Both the position numbers and the translations under genes were made by a program. DNA of 57,569 nucleotides, taken from positions 1 to 57,569 of IMG/VR virus record IMGVR_UViG_3300011113_000476. One strand, given 5' to 3'. How positions within the stretch are numbered: the stretch's first letter is position 1; every line of letters begins with the position of its first letter. This stretch comes from a virus. Shown here in pieces: positions 9,827 to 21,800 of this stretch. The notes under the pieces were generated by a model. It was not told the DNA's origin and did not search any database. It saw only the letters and a program-made list of their open reading frames with translations.

Positions 9827-12800
9827 ATGCCAATTACTAAAACAATAAATTTTCTACCAGCAGTATTTCAGTCTGACACTAACAAGCGATTTTTAAACGC
9901 TACTCTTGATCAGTTAATGACTGAACCAAATTTGGTTCCTATTAATGGTTATGTCGGAAGAAAATTTGCCCCCGGATTTAAAGGAATCAATACCTACATT
10001 AAAGAGCCCACTGAGCTTCGTGCAGATTACCAATTGGAGCCTAGTGTAGTCGTAAAAAATAAAGACACTGGGGAAGTAGATTTTCACACTACATACCCTG
10101 AAGTTTTACAAAAAATAGATTTCTACGGCGGAAAGATTGATAATCAAGACAATCTGTGGGAAAGTAATTTTTACAGTTATAATCCAAGAATAAACGCTGA
10201 TGCATTCATTAACTTTGGTCAATATTATTGGCTACCTAACGGCCCAGAGTCTGTTGATGTATTTGCAGGCCAAGCAGATCTGTCACGTACATTTAATATC
10301 TATGCCGAAAATGGTTTGCAAGTTTATAATATAAGTGGATATAATACTGCTCCTAATCCTGATATTGTTTTGGCTCGCGGCGGAAATTATACATTTAATG
10401 TTAATCAACCTGGCAAGCCTTTTTGGATCCAAACAAGTCCGGGATTAAGTGGGCTAAGTCCTCAGACTAATTTAAGTACAAGGCAAGTGTTGGGTGTGCA
10501 AAATAACGGAACTGACGTTGGTACTGTAACTTTCTTTGTTCCGGATCCGACTGCACAGGATTTCTATATTACTATGCCAACAGTGCAAACAGTAGATTTA
10601 GTAAGCACAATAAGCTATGCTAATTTACAAGGCAAAATGTTGTCTGACATTAAAAATAATTACAGCGGCATCGACGGACAAGTTGCAAATTTAAACGGAA
10701 AATATATAATTTTTCCAAACTACAATTCAGATTCTAACTGGACTGCTAATTCTGTTACTGTGCCCGAAAATCAAAGATATGGAATTTGGACAATTGTTTT
10801 GACTCCAGTTGGTGCAGATTATATTATTAACCTAGCTTACTATTTGCCTATACCCAGCGAAAATAAAGTATTAATCTTATCGGGTGTTAGTTACGGTAAC
10901 ACTGAATGGTACACAAATTCTGAAAATTTTCTAGAACAGATACCAGTAATTACTGCTCCGTTGAATACATTATATTATCAAGATGGATCTGATGCAAATC
11001 AAGTTGGTACTATCAGACTTATAGATTCTAATAATAATATTATCAACATAGATGAGGAAGTAATCGGAAAAACAAATTATATTAGTCCCAATGGTGTTGT
11101 TTTTACCAACGGGCTAAAAATTAATTTTGACACCAGTGTTATACCTGCATCTTATCAAAATAAAGAATATTATGTTGACGGAGTAGGAACTGGAATTCGA
11201 TTAATCCCAGTAGCAGACTTAGTGGTCAATCAAGCACAGGCAAAATCGAATTATGATCCTGGTAACAACTTTGTATTGTATGCAACTGCTAATCTTAATT
11301 TAGCAGAAGATCAACTTACTATAACTACAACTGATTTTCCTGATGGAGTGAATGTAAAAGTTGGTACTTTTCCTAACAGTATTAACACAAATTATATTGT
11401 TGCTCAAGATCTCAAATTAAAATATCCGTATAGGCCTGGACTAAATGATCCAGGAGAACACGATAATCTTACATATTCGTCAGACATAATTGGAATCACT
11501 TTGCCAGGAATTCTTATTAACGGCGTGAGCAATGGGGCTTCGGTTCCTGGATTAGACGGTAGTAAATGGAACTACGATACTACTCAGGTACTAATAAATG
11601 GGCAAGACAGTTACGGCGGTTATCCATTGGAAAACGGTCGTTATGTCTATACAAATTCTAATTTCATTACAGCCAATGCATGGGGAAATGTATCAGGATT
11701 TACCAATGGATATTTAGATCCTGCAACAAATCATAGTAAACTTATAGGGTTTGCAGCAGACGGATATCCTATTTACGGACCGTTCGGGTATTCAAATCCA
11801 GTAAACGCTGGCAGCCCTATTATTCGCATGGTCAGTTCATATGAATCCACTAATGACGGACTATTCCGACCTGTGTCACAAACTGTGACTATCACGTCAG
11901 ATGTAATCAATAATAGTTTAATTACCGTATCTAGTACAAATGGATTGAATCCTGGCATGAGGATAACAATTAATTCTGGCGGTCTTGAGTCTGGCAGCGT
12001 ATGGATAATCAACAATGGTTTAAAAACAGCAACAGGATTACCGCCGTTCTTAGGCACAGCAAGTCAGATACAATTAAACAGGAATGTTACATTAACAGCT
12101 GGTACAACTTTAACGTTTGAATTTTTAGCAGGAGCCTTTATTGAGGATTATTCTTACGTACAAGGCAGTGGCACATTGGATCAATATAACGGCCGCTTTT
12201 GTGTAACACCAGAATTTCCAAACGGAACATATGCCTATTTTACAACACAGGCCAGTGATGGAACTCCAATTTATCCTTACATCATTGGAAGAGCTTTTTA
12301 CGGAAGTACAAGTATAGACACTAATACTAGTTTGTCTGAACCTGACTATATTGTGATTAGTAGAGCCAGTAGGGATCTTAATCCGTGGACTAGAAGAAAT
12401 CGATGGTTTCATAAAGATATTATCGAACTAACTAGTTTATACAATAATACTCCGCAAGTTTTTGATTCAGAACAACGAGCAAAACGGCCTATCATTGAAT
12501 TTGATGCAGATTTACAATTAATTAATTTCGGAAAAACAGCCAAACCTCCAGTTGATATATTTGATACAGTGTATACAAATGCATTTTTATCAATTGAAGG
12601 TAAGACTTCTGTTTTCGCAGACGGCATTAATCTGGTGCAAGGAATGCGTATAGTTTTTGCTGCCGACCAAGATCCATTTGTAAGAAATAAAATTTGGGAA
12701 GTGACACTGGAAAACGTATCTGGCAATCCGTTAGGATCTGCCATAATTCATCTAATTCAAGTTGATGTAATAGAAGAATTTAATACTGTCAGTGTTTTTA

Positions 12801-15800
12801 ACGGTATAGTTAATAACGGTAAAAGTTTTTACTTTCAGAACAGTGGTTGGATCGAAGGTCAAAGTAAGACTAGTATAAATCAACCACCATTATTTGATGT
12901 ATTCGATAATGAAGGAATTAGTTTTTCTGATCAAATAAAATATCCAGTTATTAACTCAGCAACTCAATTTTTGGGTACAAAGATTTTTAGTTACAGACTT
13001 GGTACTGGTACACCTGACCCTGTGCTTGGTTTTTCTTTAAGTTATAAAAATTTTAATAACATCGGTGATATACAGTTCGATAATAATTTTGATGTTGAAA
13101 CGTTTAGTTACGGGATTGATAAAGTTGTATATACCAAAAAAATAGATTCGGGTCTATTGTATAAAAACAATGCAGATTCTAGTGTCACTAAACTTAACGT
13201 ATGGACTAATGTTAATACTAACACCAGACAAATGCAAGATATACCATTTACATATGATGGTATAGATAATACATTCAAAATCGACATTACTCCAGAGGTA
13301 GCAACGGTCAAACCTAACTTGTTAGTTTATGTTAATTTTAAAGAAATATCAATCAACGATTATTTGGCATATAATGTGCCAGACGGAATTTTAATTGTCA
13401 TAAAAAGAAATAAGTTACAAGTCAATGACAGAATCGATATTCTTGTTTACAGTAAAAAAATAAGTAAGCTTGGATTTTATCAAGTACCTGACAATTTAAA
13501 TTTAAATGCACAGAACAGAACGTTAGCAAGCCCGACATTAGGAGAGCTACGTAATCATATAGGTTCATTGAGCAGAAATAGTTTGTATTTTATTGGAAAT
13601 TATCCTGGAGTAAGTAATCTCAGAGATTTGTATATCGAAAATCAGTCTGGTACTATGTTGCAGCAAAGTGCGCCAGTCAGTTTTGCTGCTATGTTCCTAA
13701 GCGATGAAAAATATAATTTTGCATCTGGATTAATTAATGCTCAACAAGAATATACAAGATTTAAAAATAAGTTTATTAACATTGCCAGTAATAGCAGTCA
13801 AATCAATCCCAGCGATCCTGTTGGAGCAGTAGACTATATTATTAAACAAATAAATTCAGTTAAAGATAAGACTTTTCCTTGGTACTATAGCGACATGGTA
13901 CCTTATGGGGATAATAAAAATGTAATTACATACAATATTTTTAATCCGCAGCAACGTAATTATGAAATTACAACTATCTTTTCAAATGAAACATTAAGCA
14001 ACAAATCTATTTTAATTTATCTAAACGGTAGTCAATTATTGTACGGACGTGATTATGAATTTTTAATAACAGGCCCTGGTGTCAGTATTAAAAATAATGT
14101 AACATTGGCAGTTGGCAATATTCTTACGATTGTTGAATATCAAGACACAGACGGTAACTGGATCCCCGAAACACCTTCAAAATTGGGTCTTTATCCAAAA
14201 TTTACACCGGCAATTTACACTGACATAACATATACCCAACCTCAACTTATGATCAGAGGTCACGATGGTAGTTTGACACCTAGTTTTGGTGATTTCAGAG
14301 ACAACATAGTTTTAGAATTAGAAAAACGCATATACAATAACATTAAGGTTCAATACAGCGATAAATTGGTATCTCCCTACGATTCTATTCCAGGCAAATT
14401 TAGAGATACTGGGTTTACGATCTCTCAATATAATAATTTATTATCTCGCTTTTATTTGCAATGGGCCAGTGTTAATAATTTAAATTATGTAGAAAATACC
14501 ACGTATCAAAATGATGCACCTTTTAGTTATAATTACAGCACTGCATTAGATATTGTCAATGGTCAGAATCTACCTGGTTCTTGGCGTGCGTGCTTTCAAT
14601 ATTTTTATGATACTCAACGACCTAATACTGCTCCGTGGGAAATGTTAGGATTCAGTGAAGAACCAGACTGGTGGAGATCTACTTACGGACCTGCACCTTA
14701 TACATCTGGCAATAAAATTTTATGGGACGATTTAGAAGCTGGTTTTATTGCAGCTGGGCCCCGAGCAGGAGTTGACGCCAGATTTGCAAGACCCGGACTA
14801 AACGAATTTATTCCAGTAAATGAAAACGGACAATTATTGCCACCTATCGGTCTTTTAACTAACAAGTATGATTCTACCCAATTCAATGATAATTGGAATA
14901 TGGGGCAGTATAGTCCGATTGAAACTGCTTGGAGGAATAGCAGCGAATATCCGTTTGCAGTACAATACACTTCTGCCATAATTAATCCTGGAAAATATTT
15001 TGCGTATGGGATTACAACAAACAAATACCGATACAATCCTGATTTAGATCAATATTTGATAACAGGTACAAATAATAGAATTACGCAGGAAGACATCGAC
15101 GTCAATGGATATGTAAATTCGTCGGGGGATATATCCAGATCTTCGGGATATTTAAATTGGATCAGTGATTATCAAGTAGCTCGCGGAGCAACAGACAAAA
15201 CTCCATTACTAAATTTTGTCAGAGACTATTCTATTCAATTGTCTTATAGAATGGCAGGATTTAGCGGTAAAAATTATTTAAAGATATTAGCTGAACAAAA
15301 CAGTCCAAACAGCAGCAATGAAACTATTATTATTCCAGACGATAATTATGCTTTAACATTAAATAAGTCCACTCCTGTTTTTAATTCTAGATATAGTGCT
15401 GTGATAATAGAAAAAACCGGCAACGGCTTTACTATTTCTGGCTATGATAATGCAAAGCCGTATTTTACAATTGTTCCGCCTTCTCAGACTGGCAATTATC
15501 TACTAGTTACATCGGAAGGTCAAAGTGTAAATTACTATAATGAATTTACAAATTTTAAAATTAATATACCGTACGGCACTGAACTAACTACCTTACAACA
15601 AGTTGCAAACTTTATAAGCGGATACGAAAGATATTTGCAACTGCAAGGTTTTAAATTTGAATACTATGACGAAACACTGGCCCAAATTAAAGATTGGCAA
15701 CTAAGTGTAAAAGAATTTTTATTCTGGGTACAACAAGGGTGGACAAATAACAGTGTCATAGTATTAAGTCCCGCTTCTAATAATTTAAAATTATTCAATA

Positions 15801-18800
15801 ATAATGCAGTAGTGGATGGAATCAATAATACATTCTATGGCACAAAAGTATTAAACCAAAACTATAAAGTTTTGAATACAGATAACTATACTGTAACTAG
15901 AGATAATAACACATTTGCCTTATCGTTAACTAGCACCACTGATCTAATAGGATATGTGGATCTTAATTTAGTACAATATGAACATGTTTTGATTTTTGAT
16001 AACAGAACACAGTTCAATGATATTATATACGATCCTATAATGGGACAACGTCAGTACCGTTTAAAACTTATTGGTTCTAAAACAGGAGAGTGGACCGGAA
16101 CACTGTCTGCACCAGGATTTATTTATAACCAACCAGGTGTGGCTGCGTGGAGACAAAATAAAGATTATTTACAAGGCGACTTGGTTGAATATAAGAGTTT
16201 TTATTACACTGCCAGCAAAAACTTACCAGGAGTGTCTGAGTTTAAATTTAGTGATTGGTTACCTGTAGACAAGAATAAAATTAGAACAGGATTATTAAAC
16301 AATTTTGCTCGTAATTCAGGAATTGGGGAAACATTTTATAATGTCGATAAAGTTAACTTAGAAAGCGAATTTGATCAATACGCATTAGGGTTAATTGGCT
16401 ATAGAAATAGAAATTATTTAAATGATTTAGGCCTAGATGATACTAGCCAGGTTAAATTCTATCAAGGTTTCATTAAAGAAAAGGGTACACTAAATGCTAT
16501 TAACGCTTTAGGTAAAGTTAGCTTTAGTGGTCGCCCAAGTGATGTAACTATCAGTGAAGATTGGGCATTTAGAGTTGGATCTTACGGTAGTACCGGAACA
16601 AATCGATCTGTAGAACTAGTTCTCGACGAGAGATACGTATTAAGTAATCCTACTAGCTTAGAAGTTCGATCAAATAATTCTGTATTGTTTAGCTCTCTTT
16701 ATAATGATAGTCAAGGATTGTATAAAACTAGTTTAGTACCATGGTCACCACCATTTTTAATAAACAGAACAACCGACAGTGATTACAGTGATGATATTCA
16801 AACGGCTGGATATGTTAGTGTAGACGATATCGATTTTACACTTTTTGATTTAACTAATATTTCTACATTAAATGCAGATATAGCCGACATAACTGCCGGG
16901 TCGACAATTTGGATAGCAAAAGATTATGAACAAAATTGGAACGTATACAGAGTATCTGATTCAGAATCTAATGTTATAAGTTTAAGTAATGCTTTGAATA
17001 CAAGGGTTCAAGTAACTACAAATAAATCACATGGCCTAGTAAAAAATGACACTATTCTATTAACCGGGTTAGATAAATTTACTGGATTTTATAAAGTTCA
17101 AAGTATTATTGGATTAACCAGTTTTGTAATTGAGTTTACTGGTGATCTGAGAGGATTTAGCACATTCAATCAAACTGGTCAATTGTTTAAATTAATCAGT
17201 ATGAAAACTGAAAATCCTCTTGGCATTATGGAATTAACTCCGAGATTAGGGTGGAGTGTTAATAATAAAGTATGGGTAAATTCTTATAATTCTGCAGGTG
17301 ATTGGGCCGTTTATAATAAGACAAATCCGTGGGAATTAACCACCGCATTGCAAAAAGGAACATTGGAAAATAATTTTCAATTTGGTGCAGCAGTAAATCT
17401 TGCAAGCGACGATAATTTTGCAGTAATTGGACAACCTGGATATAACGGCAATGTTGGTGCTATTACCAATTATGTTATTAATTTCAATGGAATTCTAGTA
17501 GAAGATGTGACTCTTACTTCCAGCGCAAATGCCACAGTTGGTTTGGGATCTGTTATCGAAAGTGGAAATACCAAAGTAATAACGGGCGCTCCAGACAGTG
17601 GCAACGGTGTCGGATATGTGTTTGTTTATGAAAGAGAAAACATCGGAACATTGTCTGATATTCAGATATTATCACCAGTCAGCGCCAACATCGGACGATT
17701 TGGAACTAGTATTGCTATTAGCGCAGATGATAACTGGTTATATATCGGTGCACCGGACGATGACATTGTTTACATATATGGGTTTGATAACACTGTACCT
17801 GAACAGGCAGTAGTAACATTGACTCCCAACGGATCAGTTAGTTCATTTACTCTACCGTACGAGCCAGTGAGTGCAGAAACTATCTATGTTCAGGGATCGT
17901 CAGCAACGTATGTTCCCCATAGGGACTATACTGTAAGTTCTTCGACTATTACTTTTACATCTCCTCCCCCTGCAGGAACAATAATCATTTCCCAAGGTCC
18001 AGGCTACAACCTAATAGGAACAATCTCAGGTAATGCAGGTAGTCAATTTGGTTACAGTTTGAGTGCTACTGTTGACGGGTCACAGATTATGATTGGCGCT
18101 CCTTTAGAAGATGTAACAGCTAATATCAGCGGTAATATTACAACATATACAGATTCTGGTGCAATACATTTATGGAATAGATCAATTAATAATTTTATTG
18201 TTCAAGATAATTTTACTGTTACATTCGCCGCTATTGCACCCGTTACCAACTATACAAGAGTATACGTTGATAACATAGAAAAATTTGTTGGAGAAGATTG
18301 GTATGTTAGTAATAGTACACTGAATTTAATAACATTTTACAGCCCACCTGGACAAAGTAAAATATTAACTATAGAAACAAATGTATTTCATCTAATTCAA
18401 ACTATAGTGCCAGCACAGCCATACACTGATCAACAATTTGGTTATAGTGTTGATATATGCACAAACAGTTGTAGTTTATATGCCGGAGCCCCTTATCAGT
18501 CTCAGGTCAACTTATATAATGGGGCAGTTTATCGCTTTTTGAATCAGGGAAAAGTGTACGGCGAGATACTAGGAACTAAAGCTAATGCTACAGTAAACAG
18601 TGGGGATTCTATTAGAATTAATAACTATGCAGTGCAATTCACTGACACATCGTTGTCGAGTGTAGTTAATGCAATCAACAATGTAAATGCACTGGGTGAA
18701 CCTATTGGTCCTAAGATTCCTGGGGTTACTGCAAGCATTGAAAACAATAAACTAAAATTAGTCAGTGATTCAGAAGTTACATTTAACAAATTAAATGTGT

Positions 18801-21800
18801 TACCTGGTATAGGAACAGCGATTGCAGATTTAGGTTTAGATATTTTTCCTGAAGTTGATATCATTTATAATAATTCAACTAAATCCTATGATTATTTTGG
18901 AAAACTTGTTAAGGTAAACAACAACAGTGATATACTAGTGGTAGCCAGCGATATTGCAGCAACACTGCAATCTACCGTTTTTGATAATTCTAAAATATAT
19001 ACACCAAGTCCAACAACGTTTGACGGAGAATTAACAATTTTCAGTGAACCTGTAGATGATAGCGGTGCAGTTTGGATTTATTCATATCTGCCAAATGATA
19101 TATCTACTATAGAATCTCCTGGTACGTTTACTTTCATTCAGCAGTTAACTCCTACCACTACAAATGACGGATTAAAGACAAATGATAGATTTGGTAGCGC
19201 TGTATCTATCAGTAAATATGAATTGATTGTTGGATCTAAGAATAATAAACAGTTAGCATTTAATGGAGGAAGAGTTTATAAGTTTGCTAACCCAACAAAT
19301 CTTCTAGGATGGGATGTATTCAGAAGTCAAGAACCCACTGTTGATATTAATGGTATTATTAAATCATATACCTATAATGCACTAAAGCAAACAGTTCAAT
19401 ACAACTTAGATTATATAGATCCAGCAAAAGGTAAAATTCTTGGCCTAGCCGAGCAGGAACTTACTTATAAGATTGATTATGATCCGGCTATCTATAATAA
19501 TGCTAGCGTTGATAATGTAAGTGTTAATAATAATCTTTATTGGACTGACCAACAAGTAGGACAATTGTGGTGGGATTTAAGCACTGTTAGATATATCGAT
19601 TATGAGCAAGGTAGTATCAAATATAGAACCACAAATTGGGGACGAGTATTCCCAGGCAGTAGCATAGACGTCTACGAATGGGTAGAAAGTTTATATCCTC
19701 CTAACCAATATGTTGCAAACGGCGGTGATGGAGAACCCAAATACAATGGAAATGGTGCATATGTAACATTAAACTATGTAGATCCTGCTACAAATTTTGC
19801 CACAGTAAAATATTATTTCTGGGTAAAAAATAAAACAACCGTATCTACTAATCAATTTGGAAGAACTATTCCCACAACAACAGTGGCCAGCTATATTGAA
19901 TCTCCTAAAAATAGTGGAGTGAAATATTTTGCCGCAGTGAGAAATGATTCAATTGCTCTTTACAATATGGTCAACGAAACAGTGGGCAGGGATGTTATAT
20001 TTCATTTAGATTATGCAACATTGTTAAACAGTAATATCATCCATAATGAATATGCATTGTTATCGGCCACCAATAACAAGTCTGAAAATATACCAAATAA
20101 TATATACAATAAATTATTAGATAGTGCCAGCGGAATTGATAGATTTGGTAATCCTGTTCCGGATCCGACGCTTGCAGTGCAAAATAGATATGGCATTGAT
20201 ATCAGGCCTCGACAAAGTATGTTCATTGATAGAAATGAAGCAATTCGAGAAATGGTTCTATATGTTAATTCTATTTTTGACTTAAACGTTATTAGTCAGG
20301 GCTATGATTTAACCAGATTAAGCCAAGGCGAACCCGAACCTGCTCCTAATTCTGGAGCTTATAATTTAATAGTATCTAATCTTGAAGAATTAAGTTATGT
20401 AAATATTGCAATTCTTCCAATGGGATATAAAGTATTAGTCCAGAGCGATAGTTCAGTGGATAATTTATGGACCATCTATATTAAAGATGGAGTAGTTGAG
20501 AATTGGCAACCAAACACTCGATATTTAACAAACACAGTTATTGACTATAACAGTATCACGTATACTGTAAATCAGACTATTACAACTGGTGCAACGTTTG
20601 ATGTAAACGATTACACTTACTATCAAGTACAAAACGAATGGAATTTGATTAGGGTACAAAGTTACGCAACCAGTGAATACTGGCAATATAAAGATTGGTA
20701 CGCTCCTGGATTTGATAGAACAGTAAAACCAACTTATACTATCGAAACTAGTGCTCAATTGAACGATTTAACTTTGCGGTCAAAAGATCTTGTTAAAATT
20801 AATAACAACGGCCAAGGCAAATGGTTCCTGATTCAGGTATATCCTAACACGGTGACCACAGTGGGGATTCAAGATGGCACTATCGAACTTAAGAAAAATC
20901 TTTACGCATTAGAAGAATTTGGACTTGGTTTTGATTCAGCTAATTTTGACACCACAAGATTCGATCAAAATCCTGGAATTGAAACGCGACAGATTATTCA
21001 AACTCTTAAAGATGATATTTTTATCGATCAACTTGATTCTGATTTCTTAAATTTATTCTTTGTATTCATTAACTATATACTAGATGAACAAAAGTATGTG
21101 GATTGGTTATTTAAAACTAGTTTCATTAATGTATTGCAAAAGATACAAGGATTAAATCAGCCTGCAATTTACATCAAAGAAAATCAAGAATTCTATAAAC
21201 AATACATAGAAGAAGTTAAACCTTACAAAACTACTCTACGAGAGTATGTAGTAGATTATCAGGGCTACGATAATTATAACAGTTATGTTTCAGATTTTGA
21301 TGTTCCACCAACTTACGATAGTGTATTAAAAACTACAAGAAGTCCCAGCGGCGAATTTATTCAGGATGCGAGATTGTTGCAGCAGCCCGAATATGCCAAC
21401 TGGTTATCTAATTATGCTTATAGCATTGCGTCTATAGATATTATAGATGGGGGATCGGGATATACACTACCTCCAATTATTACTATTACAGGTAGCAGAA
21501 ATGGAAATAATGCAGTAGCCCGGGCACTAATAACCAGCGGAGTACTAACAAGAATAATATTATTATATCCTGGAAGTGATTATGTTACAACCCCAGTAGT
21601 TACTATAACAGGCGGCAACGGTTCGGGCGCTATAGCTCGCGCTAATTTAATCAATAACTTAGTCAGAAATATTAAAACTACTTTGGTGTATGACAGATAT
21701 ACATATTCTACTACCATTGTGGATTGGAAACCAGACACTACATTTACTCAAGGTACAATAATTGATTACAACGGTGTTGCTTATATTGTAAATCAAACAT

